A stretch of DNA of 64,000 bases from Mucilaginibacter dorajii (GCF_024808255.1 NZ_JANTYS010000009.1:62001-126000); one strand, 5' to 3'; counted from the first letter of the stretch, positions 53,172 to 61,607 are shown. Program-made: numbers and translations. The notes: a model not told the origin generated them from the letters alone.

Positions 53172-54218
53172 ATGTTTAAAAGATCTTTTTTATTGTCGGT
53201 GACTGTACTATGCTTTTCAACACTGGCGCATAGTCAAAGTAAATACAAAACCATTCCCCTCCCCGGGGCAATTGCAGGTGTGGCCGAAGAATATTCGGGC
53301 ATGTGTACCTACGGTAACCGTATATACCTGGTGCCCCAGTACGGCGATCATAAAACACCGGTAAAAAAAGACAACCTAAAGGGCGAGTTTTTAATTTACA
53401 GCCTGCTTACCGATAGCATTGGTCAGGTTGTAGATGGCAAAGACACAGCACTATCTACCTACAAGGCGCTTAAAGTGATCAACCTTGACAAACTGCCCGA
53501 TGATGTTGCTGAGGGATATGAGGGTTTTGAAGCGATCAGCATTGTAAATAATACAGTATATCTATCTATAGAAACTGATGATAAGCTGGAAAACTGCTAC
53601 CTGCTTAAAGCCAAACTGGATTTGCCAAACAACCATATAGTGGTAGATGCAGATCATATTCTGAAGCTTAAACGCCCGGAACTTATTTATAATGCAGGCT
53701 TTGAGTCCGTTACATGGTTACCTAAGGAGAAAAAACTATTGGCTTATTACGAATATAACGGCGAGCCAAATGGCGGACAAGGCTATTTGATAGACACTTC
53801 ATTTAGTAAAGCGCCGGAGGCCATTAAAACACCTCAATTATATTTCAGAATTACAGATATTACCGCCACTAACAAAGACGAGGTATACGGCATTAATTAT
53901 TTCTGGAACGGCGATTATAAATATTACCTGGGCAACGATAAACTTCACAACCAGGAGAACAACATCAAAACCATTATTCCCGATCTGCGGGATAGCCTCA
54001 ATAAAGATTCGGCTTACTTAAAATCGACTAAAACTACCTATGCCCGTATTGTAAAGCTCAAAAACCACAAGGGTGCTGATTGGCAGGAAGTAACAACCTT
54101 CCCCGGTAATAGAAACAACTGGGAAGGTTTAACCCTGTTCCGTAAGGGCGCGCTGGTTGTTACTGATGCCAACGGAAGCAAGAAGCAGAACACCGTACTG
54201 GCTTATGTGGAATTTTAA
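53172..54218 (+). CDS. Hypothetical secreted protein, probable beta-propeller
   Basis: A 348-residue exported protein with signal peptide 1-21 (ending AHSQ). No catalytic motif is recognised with confidence. Recurring blocks such as YEGFEAISIVNNTVYLSIE, FESVTWLPKEKKLLAYYE and NNWEGLTLFRKGALVVTD are spaced as in phytase- or esterase-like propellers (E-G-(F/L)-(T/E)-(A/V/L)), so a propeller of that kind is a reasonable guess. Divergent from moxR. A repeat element begins directly after its stop. Confidence 0.7.
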   Translation: MFKRSFLLSVTVLCFSTLAHSQSKYKTIPLPGAIAGVAEEYSGMCTYGNRIYLVPQYGDHKTPVKKDNLKGEFLIYSLLTDSIGQVVDGKDTALSTYKALKVINLDKLPDDVAEGYEGFEAISIVNNTVYLSIETDDKLENCYLLKAKLDLPNNHIVVDADHILKLKRPELIYNAGFESVTWLPKEKKLLAYYEYNGEPNGGQGYLIDTSFSKAPEAIKTPQLYFRITDITATNKDEVYGINYFWNGDYKYYLGNDKLHNQENNIKTIIPDLRDSLNKDSAYLKSTKTTYARIVKLKNHKGADWQEVTTFPGNRNNWEGLTLFRKGALVVTDANGSKKQNTVLAYVEF

Positions 54219-54320
54219 GAGCCTCACCTAAATCCTCTCCAAAGAAGAGGACTTTAAAAACAGGGCCAAAAAGCTGCTAATAAAAAGCCCTCTCCAAAGG
54301 AGAGGGTTGGGTGAGGCTCT
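54219..54320. repeat. GAGCCTCACC...CTCTCC inverted-repeat element, copy 2
   Basis: Begins on the base after the stop codon at 54216-54218. GAGCCTCACCTAAATCCTCT (54219-54238) and the start of the right arm, CCCTCTCCAAAGGAGAGGGT followed by TGGGTGAGGCTC, match copy 1 at 51703-51813. It ends 4 nt before the stop of the next, minus-strand gene. Confidence 0.8.
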
Positions 54321-54324
54321 CCTT

Positions 54325-54480
54325 TTATATAGCGGTCGGTCTTCTGATAACACCCAACAATACGGCTATAATGGCAATCACTAACAATACGTGAATTAAG
54401 CTACCTACAGTGGTAAAAAATACACCTATAGCCCAGCCGATTACAAGAATAACGGCAATAATATACAATAATGAGTTCAT
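54325..54480 (-). CDS. Small hydrophobic membrane protein (lmo0937/DUF5670-like)
   Basis: A 51-residue protein, MNSLLYIIAVILVIGWAIGV and then a second helix ending LLGVIRRPTAI. Two tightly packed membrane helices with a GW-x-x-G turn and a basic end are typical of the lmo0937 family of tiny stress-linked membrane proteins found widely in Bacteroidota. It lies next to a YciF-like ferritin gene and a Ku gene on the same strand, which suits a stress cluster. Confidence 0.85.
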   Translation of the reverse strand: MNSLLYIIAVILVIGWAIGVFFTTVGSLIHVLLVIAIIAVLLGVIRRPTAI

Positions 54481-54574
54481 GACAGTGTGATTTTAGTTAA
54501 TAATTTCATAGATAACTGTATAATCGCCGATACCTGTAAAATGTTTTAAAAAGTTAATGCTGTTCATATCTAAA

Positions 54575-54615
54575 CACCAAACGCCATTGCACTTCATGTA
54601 CAATGGCGTTTGGTG
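54575..54615. terminator. Strong hairpin after the YciF-like gene
   Basis: CACCAAACGCCATTG (54575-54589) and CAATGGCGTTTGGTG (54601-54615) are perfect 15-bp complements. No real T run follows on the minus strand (TTTAGATA), so termination is likely but not certain. Confidence 0.6.
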
Positions 54616-54634
54616 AATATCAACAGATAACGTA

Positions 54635-55180
54635 TTAAGCCTTTTCAGATTTTGACTGTTGGTTAATTCCGGCTTCTGCTATTTGGGTAAGCAGGCCATC
54701 GCAGGTTTTTTCTTCCTGTAAGGTTGAGTCCAATAACTCGGCGGCTTCACTATAGCCTAAAACCATTGCCAATGTTTTAAGCGTACCATAGGAAGCAATT
54801 TCATAATGCTCAATTTTTTGCGCAGCCGAAATAATACCTGCATCGCGGGTAAGGCTACCCTTTTCAGTTTCGGCAACAATTTCGTCACCTTCTTTTAATA
54901 AGCCCGCCATCGCTTCGCATTTTACAGCAACCGCTTTTTCGCCGATGGATGCAAATGCATCTTCAAGCCGGGTAATCTGGTTTTCTGTTTCACCCAGGTG
55001 GTTTTCAATAGCCGACCGCAGCTTATCTGATGTTGCCGCTTTAGCCATTTTAGGCAAAGCCTTAGCAAGGTGTTTTTCGGCCCAATAAATGTCTTTCAAT
55101 TCATCTAAAAATAGTTCATTCAATGCCGATTCCTGAACATCTTCTGTTAGTTCGGGAGCTTTTGTTTTGGTAGTTGCCAT
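54635..55180 (-). CDS. YciE/YciF-like ferritin-fold protein (DUF892)
   Basis: A 181-residue four-helix protein. LNELFLDELKDIYWAEKHLAKALPKMAKAA and the later EIASYGTLKTLAMVLGYSEAAELL match the DUF892 family, with carboxylates and histidines spaced as in ferritin-like di-iron sites. Members respond to osmotic or oxidative stress and their exact role is unclear. It starts with a short lysine-rich segment typical in Bacteroidota. The Ku gene is upstream on the same strand. Confidence 0.92.
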   Translation of the reverse strand: MATTKTKAPELTEDVQESALNELFLDELKDIYWAEKHLAKALPKMAKAATSDKLRSAIENHLGETENQITRLEDAFASIGEKAVAVKCEAMAGLLKEGDEIVAETEKGSLTRDAGIISAAQKIEHYEIASYGTLKTLAMVLGYSEAAELLDSTLQEEKTCDGLLTQIAEAGINQQSKSEKA

Positions 55181-55333
55181 GGTAAATGTTTTTTAAGTTT
55201 TGTGATTACTTCATGGCAAAGGCAGTGCCAAAATATCCTATTTTTAAATAATATTAATTACTACGATAGTTTATGCATATAATTATTCCCTTTGTAAAAA
55301 ACAATGTGTATCAATAAAACTATAGGTTGTATT

Positions 55334-55375
55334 AAAAAAAGGAGGAAGTTCATTTCCATTAACACTTCTTCCTTT
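55334..55375 (-). terminator. Rho-independent terminator of the Ku gene
   Basis: AAAGGAGGAAGT and ACTTCTTCCTTT pair over 12 bp with one mismatch; on the minus strand TTTTTTTAATAC follows. It lies 35 nt past the Ku stop. Confidence 0.7.
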
Positions 55376-55409
55376 AGGGTTTAGAGCCTGTTATTTAGAA
55401 TTTATCCCT

Positions 55410-56174
55410 CTACGCTTTCTTTTTCAAACTATTCATTAGTTGGTCATACAAATCATCGCTGCCTGTTTTATGGGGCTTTAGTTTTTTAACAGTAGCGCGT
55501 TTTCCTTTTGCTTTGGCTTTGATGATCCTGAGTAACTCATCGTTGTACTCATCCTTAAACTTAGATACATCAAAATCTTCTGCGTATTGATTAATGAGAG
55601 CAAGACCCACATTAAGTTCCTTTTTGCTTACTGCTACATCATCGGCCACGTTCAAATCTTCGGTACCCCGAATTTCCTGTCCAAAGCGGATGCGGGTTAT
55701 TACCAGTACGTGCTCAACTGGGTGCACAATGCACAGGCTTTCGGTACTGCGTAAAACAAAACGGGCCAGGCCGGCTTTTTTGGATTGTACCAGCGCTTTC
55801 AGCAGCAAAGCATAGGCCTTGTTATTTTTAGTATCCGGCTCGGTATAATAGGATGTTTCATAAAACATGGGGTTTACATCGCCAATATCCACAAAGCTTT
55901 CAATTTCAATTACCTTGCTTTTTTCCGGCGCGGCATCTTCAAAATCCTGGTCTTCTACAATTACGTAGTCCTCGTTGAGCTTGTAGCCTTTTACGATCTT
56001 ATCATACGGAACCTCTTTATGCGTTTTCTCGTTCACCCGCTGGTAGCGGATACGCGAATGATCGCGACTATCCAGCATATCCAAATCTAACGACGACGTT
56101 TGCACAGCCGAATACAATTTTACCGGGATGCTTACCAACCCAAAGCCAATGGAGCCTTTCCAGATAGATCTCAT
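55410..56174 (-). CDS. ku: Non-homologous end-joining protein Ku
   Basis: A 254-residue bacterial Ku. The beginning MRSIWKGSIGFGLVSIPVKLYSAV and the sequence SRIRYQRVNEKTHKEVPYDKIVKGYKL are diagnostic. Ku forms a ring dimer that binds DNA ends and recruits the ligase LigD. The C-terminal extension is short and basic (KAKGKRATVKKLK). No ligD gene is in the window; it may lie elsewhere. It has its own terminator. Placement next to YciF and a small membrane protein suggests a stationary-phase or desiccation-stress set. Confidence 0.95.
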   Translation of the reverse strand: MRSIWKGSIGFGLVSIPVKLYSAVQTSSLDLDMLDSRDHSRIRYQRVNEKTHKEVPYDKIVKGYKLNEDYVIVEDQDFEDAAPEKSKVIEIESFVDIGDVNPMFYETSYYTEPDTKNNKAYALLLKALVQSKKAGLARFVLRSTESLCIVHPVEHVLVITRIRFGQEIRGTEDLNVADDVAVSKKELNVGLALINQYAEDFDVSKFKDEYNDELLRIIKAKAKGKRATVKKLKPHKTGSDDLYDQLMNSLKKKA

Positions 56175-56380
56175 AATTAATCTTTTTAATGCCGATATTG
56201 CTTTATGTAAACAAAACCCAGCCCAATGCTACAACTATCAAAAAAGTAAACGGTTTTTATATTGTTGATTTACAGGGATGATTGTACAAACACAAAACAA
56301 AGTCGGCTTTGCCTGTTACATATTAAACCATACACACGTTACCATAGTCATACACATAAATACACGTACAAATTACTATT

Positions 56381-57073
56381 ATGAAAAAGCTACTTATCCT
56401 GTCTGCACTTATTACATTTACTTATTCGGCCTTTGCACAGGCTGTCGACCTACGTCGTAAAATAGAAGTTACCGGCATTGCCGAGCAGGAGGTTACTCCT
56501 GATATTATCAATGTATCCATTTCCCTGCAGGAATATATGGATGGCAAAAAACACATCCAGATAGATGACCTGGAAAACCAACTGGAAAAAGCGGTTAAAG
56601 ACGCCGGCATCCCAATGACCGATTTTACCGTGAACAATGTATCGGCCTGGAACAATACTTATCAAAAGAAAAAAGCACCAGATTTTTTAGCCAGCAAACA
56701 ATATGGCCTGCGGGTTAAAGATTTAAACAAGTTTAACCAGATCATGTCTAAAATTGATCCCAAAGGCATCCAGAGCACCAATATTGACAGCTACGACTAT
56801 TCAAAGATGGACGCCCTGAAAAATGAGCTGAAATTAAAAGCCCTGATCAGCGCCCGCGATAAAGCATCGTTTTTATTAGCCGGCCTGGGCAACAAATTAG
56901 GCGATGTGCTTAACATTACGGAAAGTGATAACAGCAGTTTCCCGCAGCCCCGCGTGTACAACACCATGATGTTTAAATCAAATGTTGCAGCAGCCCCGGC
57001 AGCCGATTCTGACATCGACTTTAAAAAGATAAAACTGAGCTTTAATATTCAAGCGGTGTTTGAGATAAAGTAG
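56381..57073 (+). CDS. Secreted SIMPL-domain protein
   Basis: A 230-residue exported protein with signal peptide 1-20 (ending AFAQA). The SIMPL domain (DUF541, related to the YggE/BP26 group) covers most of it, opening KIEVTGIAEQEVTPDIINVSISLQEY and containing KALISARDKASFLLAGLGNKLGDVLNI. Such proteins are periplasmic; BP26 forms rings, YggE is linked to oxidative stress. Function here is unknown. A repeat element follows its stop by about 10 nt. Confidence 0.9.
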   Translation: MKKLLILSALITFTYSAFAQAVDLRRKIEVTGIAEQEVTPDIINVSISLQEYMDGKKHIQIDDLENQLEKAVKDAGIPMTDFTVNNVSAWNNTYQKKKAPDFLASKQYGLRVKDLNKFNQIMSKIDPKGIQSTNIDSYDYSKMDALKNELKLKALISARDKASFLLAGLGNKLGDVLNITESDNSSFPQPRVYNTMMFKSNVAAAPAADSDIDFKKIKLSFNIQAVFEIK

Positions 57074-57083
57074 AGTCCCAAGC

Positions 57084-57205
57084 CAAGCCGCCCAGCCCCC
57101 CTAAAGGGCGAGCTTTTGATTTGCATATTATTATACAAAGGCGTTTACCTGGTGGTGAACGCCTTTTATTTTTTTACTCCCCCTTTAGGGGGGCGGGGAG
57201 CCAAA
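57084..57205. repeat. GCCCAGCCCCCCTAAAGGG inverted-repeat element
   Basis: The left arm near 57088-57113 and the right arm near 57178-57202 (CCCCCTTTAGGGGGGCGGGG) are complementary. The inner words TTTTGATTTGCAT are shared with the copy at 31026. A second pair, AAGGCGTT/AACGCCTT at about 57138-57165, makes an inner hairpin with a TTTATTTTTTT tail that could terminate the SIMPL gene. Confidence 0.7.
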
Positions 57206-57254
57206 CATTTCTCTTCCATTTCCTGTTACGTTTTAAATCTTAATCATACACACT

Positions 57255-58115
57255 ATGCAATGGTTTGGCAGAGGCGAAAGCGATAATGTAGAAGACGAAC
57301 GCGGCAGCGGAGGCGGCGGCAGGGGACTTTTTTTAGGTGGCGGCATATTGGGGCTTATAGGAGCCGCCATTTATATTTTTACGGGTATCAACCCTTCGCA
57401 ATTACTTAACCAGGTAAGCAGCGGCAACCCGCAAACCCAGCAACAGGCACAGGACCCTAATGCGCCCGAAGATAACGGCAAAAAATTTGTACGCGTGGTA
57501 CTTAAAGATACCGAAGATATCTGGGGCAAGCTTTTCAGGGATATGGGCAAAACCTACCAGGACCCGCACCTGGTTTTGTTTACCGATGGTGTGGAATCGG
57601 CTTGTGGCAGCGCGAGTTCGGCAACGGGACCATTTTATTGCCCGGGCGACAGAAAAGTTTATATCGATCTTTCTTTTTATGATGAGCTTAAAAACCGCTT
57701 TGGTGCCGCCGGCGATTTTGCCAATGCCTATGTAATAGCGCATGAGGTTGGCCACCACGTGCAAAACCTATTGGGCATAAGCGCCAAAATGGACCAGGCC
57801 CGCAGCCGCATGAGCCGGAAGGCCTACAACAAATTATCTGTAAAGCTGGAATTACAGGCCGATTTTTACGCCGGTGTATGGGCCCATTATGAGCAAAGTT
57901 TAAAAAAGGTGATTGACGAAAAAGACATCAAAGACGCGTTAAATGCAGCCAATGCCATTGGCGACGACCGCCTGCAGCAGGAAACGCAGGGACGTGTGGA
58001 ACCCGATAGCTTTACCCACGGCACAAGCGCGCAACGCGTGTACTGGTTTAAAAAAGGCTATGAAACCGGCGATATTAACCAGGGAGATACTTTTGGCAAC
58101 GCCGACTTAAATTAA
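57255..58115 (+). CDS. Neutral zinc metallopeptidase (YpfJ/KPN_02809 family)
   Basis: A 286-residue protein with a short basic, glycine-rich N-terminus, one transmembrane helix at about 30-50 (LFLGGGILGLIGAAIYIF), and a conserved zinc motif HEVGHH starting at H163. SACGSASSATGPFYCPGDRKVYIDLSFY and ELQADFYAGVWAHY, which holds the third ligand region, are family marks. The active site faces the periplasm by prediction. The substrate is unknown. Confidence 0.92.
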   Translation: MQWFGRGESDNVEDERGSGGGGRGLFLGGGILGLIGAAIYIFTGINPSQLLNQVSSGNPQTQQQAQDPNAPEDNGKKFVRVVLKDTEDIWGKLFRDMGKTYQDPHLVLFTDGVESACGSASSATGPFYCPGDRKVYIDLSFYDELKNRFGAAGDFANAYVIAHEVGHHVQNLLGISAKMDQARSRMSRKAYNKLSVKLELQADFYAGVWAHYEQSLKKVIDEKDIKDALNAANAIGDDRLQQETQGRVEPDSFTHGTSAQRVYWFKKGYETGDINQGDTFGNADLN

Positions 58116-58166
58116 CTTACAAAGCAACCCAACACAGGTTAAAACCTCAAATTGAATTTTCAAGAT

Positions 58167-58207
58167 AAAAAAGGCCTTTCCCGGTGAAAACCAGAAAAGG
58201 CCTTTTT
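58167..58207. terminator. Bidirectional terminator
   Basis: AAAAAAGGCCTTT (58167-58179) pairs with AAAAGGCCTTTTT (58195-58207). It lies between the convergent metallopeptidase and rplS genes. Confidence 0.85.
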
Positions 58208-58249
58208 AAATTCTTTGTATGTCTCTTTAAAAAGTAAGAGGGCAGGTAA

Positions 58250-58597
58250 TTAAACTCTTTTTGATTTGATACGAGCTGCTTTACCGGTAAGGGCACGCAG
58301 ATAGTACAATTTAGAGCGACGCACTTTACCAATGCTGTTCACTTCAATTTTATCAATGTTTGGAGAGTTTATAGGGAAGATACGCTCAACACCTATACCA
58401 TTAGAAACTTTACGAACGGTAAAAGTTTCAGAGTTACCAGTACTGTTGCGTTGAATAACAACACCTTGGTAAAGCTGAACACGTTCTTTGTTTCCCTCTC
58501 TGATTTTATAATGCACACTTACAGTATCACCGGCCTTGAAGGAAGGAAACTGTCTTTTTTCTATTGATTGCTCTTCAACAAATTTTACTAAATCCAT
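58250..58597 (-). CDS. rplS: 50S ribosomal protein L19
   Basis: A 115-residue protein of normal length for L19. [30 protein letters not shown] and [25 protein letters not shown] are diagnostic, and the end [20 protein letters not shown] is typical. L19 sits at the 30S-50S interface. It follows trmD on the same strand, but a 287-nt repeat-filled gap separates the two, longer than in the compact bacterial rpsP-rimM-trmD-rplS operon. Confidence 0.98.
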   Translation of the reverse strand: MDLVKFVEEQSIEKRQFPSFKAGDTVSVHYKIREGNKERVQLYQGVVIQRNSTGNSETFTVRKVSNGIGVERIFPINSPNIDKIEVNSIGKVRRSKLYYLRALTGKAARIKSKRV

Positions 58598-58714
58598 GAT
58601 TTTTAGCTCTTAAAGCGATTTTTAGCCCGTAAAAATCGGATTGCAATTATAGGGCTTTTTTTTGATAATAAAAAGTCTATTTTAAAAATTTCCACATTTT
58701 GTATTTTGTTAACA

Positions 58715-58890
58715 ATGTGGTTGGTTGATTGAGTTTATTAAGTTGATTAAGAGAGTGGTTCAAAATGCCAAAAAACAGAAGAACAAGAATTGATCTGCCC
58801 TGATTAACTAAGCCAACCTAATCCAACCCAATCAACTTATTCTAACCTAATCCAACTCAATCAACTTGTCCTAACTTAATCAACCTATTC
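58715..58890. repeat. TTGATT/AATCAACTTA iterated hairpin
   Basis: TTGGTTGATTGAGTTTATTA and AGTTGATTAAG (about 58721-58751) are complementary to a run of words such as CCAACCCAATCAACTTATTC, CTAACCTAATCCAACTCAAT, CAACTTGTCCTAACTTAATC (about 58811-58885). The iterated unit is about 10-22 nt. The right arm ends within about 5 nt of the trmD stop codon. The rest of the gap, next to rplS, carries CGATTTTTAGCCC/AAAAATCG stems. Confidence 0.7.
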
Positions 58891-59562
58891 CCCCAACAAA
58901 TCCGGCCTTCTTTGCCTCGTGCGCTCTAAGGCCTGCTCAAAGCGCCATTTTTCAATTTCGGGGGTATTGCCGCTTAACAGGATATCGGGCACCTTGTAGC
59001 CATTCCAATCGGCCGGGCGGGTGTATACAGGGGCGTCCAGCATATCGTCCTGGAAAGAGTCGCTCAGGGCCGATGTTTCATCACTCAGCACGCCCGGGAT
59101 TAAGCGCACCACCGCGTCAACCAAAACGGCTGCAGGCAGCTCACCGCCGGATAGTACATAATCGCCTATCGAAATCTCGCGGGTAACATAAATATCCCGG
59201 ATTCGTTGATCGATGCCTTTATAATGCCCGCACAAAATAATAATGTTGTCCTTTATGGATAATTGATTGGCAATGGCCTGGTTAAGGCGCTCACCATCGG
59301 GCGACATAAAGATTATCTCATCGTATTCTCTTTCGGCTTTTAGCTTTTCGATACAGGCCGCGAATGGAGGGATAGTCATTACCATACCGCTGCCGCCGCC
59401 GTACGGATAATCATCAACACTTTTTTGCTTTTGGGTTGAGTAATCGCGCAGGTTATGCACATGAATTTCGGCTATGCCCTTTTTTTGGGCGCGCTGTAAA
59501 ATAGAATGTGCAAAAGGGCTTTCCAACAACCCCGGCAAAACAGATATGATATCAAAACGCAT
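58885..59562 (-). CDS. trmD: tRNA (guanine-N1)-methyltransferase
   Basis: A 225-residue SPOUT methyltransferase that makes m1G37 using S-adenosylmethionine. The start used is ATG 59560-59562 ([17 protein letters not shown]), the usual N-terminus. The deep trefoil knot region shows [29 protein letters not shown] and [25 protein letters not shown]. In most bacteria it lies directly after rimM; here an accessory cluster of about 3 kb lies in between. A TGCACAT-type repeat abuts the start codon. Confidence 0.97.
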   Translation of the reverse strand: MRFDIISVLPGLLESPFAHSILQRAQKKGIAEIHVHNLRDYSTQKQKSVDDYPYGGGSGMVMTIPPFAACIEKLKAEREYDEIIFMSPDGERLNQAIANQLSIKDNIIILCGHYKGIDQRIRDIYVTREISIGDYVLSGGELPAAVLVDAVVRLIPGVLSDETSALSDSFQDDMLDAPVYTRPADWNGYKVPDILLSGNTPEIEKWRFEQALERTRQRRPDLLGE

Positions 59563-59614
59563 GTGCAAATATGCAGATTTTAGATTTCAGTTGGGCCAAT
59601 TTCAGTTGGGCAAC
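59563..59614. repeat. Iterated repeats abutting the trmD start
   Basis: GTGCAAATATGCAGATTTTA, GATTTCAG continues from the trmD ATG, followed by two copies of TTTCAGTTGGGC. It is another member of the TGCACATCTGAAATC set; the family word forms TGCAC-ATG at the start codon. Confidence 0.5.
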
Positions 59615-59626
59615 AGAGGAAGTAAA

Positions 59627-60526
59627 TTATGATATCGGATTGGCGTTTAAATTTATAGGCAAGATTTTTCTTTTCTCCCTGGCCAACATCCAATAAAACA
59701 CCGCGAGAAAAATGAAAGACAATGAAACCAAGTCTACATATAAAACCGCTAAAAAACCGAAACTATACACAAGCCAGGTTAAGGCAATTAATAACATATA
59801 ATTAACATAACAAGCTATTTGCATAGCTTTTAATCGAACAACCTGAGTTGTTTTATTACTATCCTTTTGTTTAGATGCGACCCAAAGGAACAATGCAGTT
59901 GGTAATAAACATAATACGCCCGAAAACGCAAAGTTTTCTACCCATTTATTTACAAACGCAAATGATATAAGGATCAATAATAGCGTTGTTGTTATTTTGC
60001 CAATTAACTTGAAGGGCCTAAATGGAAGCAAGAGATCGCCTTGTACTAAGTCCTTGTTTTTGCGAATGGCTACCATGTAATAAAATCTCATGGTAAAAAC
60101 CAATAGCGGCATAAACAAATTATAGGAATTGATATCCAACATAGGATCGTTCCAGATGGGTATTTGGATTTTAAATAAAATGGCGGCATAATAAACGATG
60201 AGAAAAACCGAAAGAGCCACTGAATAAGCTAAAATAGACCAATTCAATGCACTTAATCGAAGCTGAATGGTTGAATCACTTTCATTTTTCACTTTAGAAA
60301 AACCAATAAAAAAAAGCCCCACTACTAATAATGTAATTATTATTTCGTCATTAAAAGTATTTAAGCCGGCACTTGGAAAAATATTGATGCTCTTTACCAA
60401 ACTATCATCGTAATATGGAAAATGGTTGTTTTTGTGCTGAAAAATTAACCCCATGATAACGCCGGGAATGACCAGCAAACATCCAATTATTTTAAAATAG
60501 CGCGGTAACAGCAACGTGGGTTTCAT
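59627..60526 (-). CDS. Membrane protein with internal duplication, paralogue of 61608 and 62041
   Basis: A 299-residue polytopic protein from the ATG at 60524-60526 (MKPTLLLPRYFKIIG). About eight hydrophobic segments. Its N-terminal half matches the two shorter proteins downstream in the map: LLLPRYFKIIG, VVGLFFIGFSKVKNESDSTIQLRLSALNWSI. The second half starts again with LLPFRPFKLIG and later VASKQKDSNKTTQVVRLKAMQ, suggesting a fused tandem duplication. No function is known to me. It is the last gene of the XRE-linked cluster. Confidence 0.78.
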   Translation of the reverse strand: MKPTLLLPRYFKIIGCLLVIPGVIMGLIFQHKNNHFPYYDDSLVKSINIFPSAGLNTFNDEIIITLLVVGLFFIGFSKVKNESDSTIQLRLSALNWSILAYSVALSVFLIVYYAAILFKIQIPIWNDPMLDINSYNLFMPLLVFTMRFYYMVAIRKNKDLVQGDLLLPFRPFKLIGKITTTLLLILISFAFVNKWVENFAFSGVLCLLPTALFLWVASKQKDSNKTTQVVRLKAMQIACYVNYMLLIALTWLVYSFGFLAVLYVDLVSLSFIFLAVFYWMLAREKRKILPINLNANPIS

Positions 60527-60554
60527 TGTGATTGGGTTGAAGTTAAAAGTAAAC

Positions 60555-60600
60555 AAAGATGTGCAGAAATCGTGGATAAGTAAATTTCAGATGTGCAGGT
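60555..60600. repeat. TGCAGAAATC / TTTCAGATGTGCAG repeat
   Basis: GATGTGCAGAAATC (about 60559-60572) and TTTCAGATGTGCAGG (about 60586-60600) are members of the TGCACATCTGAAATC family, between the duplicated membrane protein and the VOC pseudogene. Confidence 0.5.
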
Positions 60601-60639
60601 TGGGCCCATTGCCCTTACTCCTTCCATCTTTGCTCTCAA

Positions 60640-60925
60640 TTATTCCCTATGTTGGTAAATGCTCCATAAATTCCCGGCCGGGTCGGTAAAGGTCGCGGTT
60701 ATTTCCGGAAAATCTTTACCGATAGGTTGTACAATAGTGCCGCCATTGGCTGCTATAGCTTTCACTGTAGCTTCGCCATCATCAAACGATGCATTACCAT
60801 GGTTATCCTGCCGGATATGCCAGCCAAATGTTTTTTTCAAAAAATGCTGCCGATACCTGGATATCATCCGCCGGAATTTCGATGTAACAGATTTTACCGT
60901 TACCAAAAATTGGTTCGTTTGCCAT
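60640..60925 (-). pseudogene. VOC (glyoxalase-fold) protein, frameshifted and internally deleted
   Basis: The start ATG 60923-60925 gives MANEPIFGNGKICYIEIPAD and VSAAFFEK, a normal VOC opening. Then a run of seven A (at 60833-60839 on the plus strand as T) shifts the frame; one base fewer restores KTFGWHIRQDNHGNASFDD. Directly after SFDD the sequence jumps to GEATVKAIAANGGTIVQPIG, lacking about 35-40 residues that relatives have between these blocks. The end DPAGNLWSIYQHRE is normal. Two independent lesions point to a true pseudogene. Confidence 0.82.
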
Positions 60926-61002
60926 GATTGCGTTGATTTAATTGTTAAACGTTTTGAATACTATTCAAAGTCCTTATTCCTTTGTCCATCAATCCTTGCT
61001 CC

Positions 61003-61389
61003 CTAAATCGCACACTGTATCTGCCATCGATGGCCGAATGTGTCCTCAATAGTGCCTTGCCTGTAGCCATAATCGTAATCCTGCACGGGCGAGGTAATTT
61101 TTGCGCCTGCGGCAACGGCCTGCTCAAAAACGGCATGCACATCGGCTACAAATAAGCCGATAATTACTGATGGGCCATTTCGTTGCGGACTGCGGAGGCC
61201 AGTGTGCGGTGTTTCCTCGTGCAAATGGAACACGGCGCCATTAATAGCCAATTCAGAAACATGCACCGTTCCGTCATCGTTACTAAAACGGCGCAGCTCT
61301 TCGGCTCCAAAAGCGTCAATATAAAAACTGATATCTGTTATTCCGTTGGGGATAGCCAGCTCGGGGGCAAAAACAGGTTTATCTTTCAT
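61003..61389 (-). CDS. VOC-family protein (PhnB/glyoxalase-like)
   Basis: A 128-residue protein of the vicinal oxygen chelate fold. AIPNGITDISFYIDAFGAEELRRFSNDDG, SVIIGLFVADVHAVFEQAVAAGAKITSPVQ and YGYRQGTIEDTFGHRWQIQ fit the PhnB-like subgroup. A metal-binding set would be formed by H/E residues in strands one and eight, but this group often lacks enzyme activity. It is 15 nt after the XRE gene and probably cotranscribed. Confidence 0.9.
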   Translation of the reverse strand: MKDKPVFAPELAIPNGITDISFYIDAFGAEELRRFSNDDGTVHVSELAINGAVFHLHEETPHTGLRSPQRNGPSVIIGLFVADVHAVFEQAVAAGAKITSPVQDYDYGYRQGTIEDTFGHRWQIQCAI

Positions 61390-61404
61390 AAGTATAGCTT
61401 TTAA

Positions 61405-61605
61405 TTAATCTTCATCATCTAATGTAAAGATCTCTTCAACCGGCTTACCAAAAACGCGGGCTATTTTTAAGGCCAGCACGGTTGATGGTACGTATCGGTT
61501 GCTCTCGATAGTATTTATTGTTTGGCGCGATACACCTATAGCTTCGGCCAAATCGGCCTGGGTTATGTTTTTGATGGCGCGCTCCACGCGGATGTTATTT
61601 TTCAT
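61405..61605 (-). CDS. XRE-family helix-turn-helix regulator
   Basis: A 66-residue regulator made almost only of the HTH domain (NITQADLAEAIGVSRQTINTIESNRYVPSTVLALKIARVFGKPVEEIF) and an acidic end. It matches the small regulators paired with DUF2178-like membrane proteins. It is encoded 2 nt after the second membrane gene, in the same operon. A palindrome upstream of the operon (62521-62542) is a likely binding site, suggesting autoregulation. Confidence 0.93.
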   Translation of the reverse strand: MKNNIRVERAIKNITQADLAEAIGVSRQTINTIESNRYVPSTVLALKIARVFGKPVEEIFTLDDED

Positions 61606-61607
61606 AG

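Noticed and set aside
60833..60839. Programmed frameshifting at the A7 tract of the VOC gene
   Set aside because: A second lesion (an internal deletion) makes decay more likely than programmed recoding.
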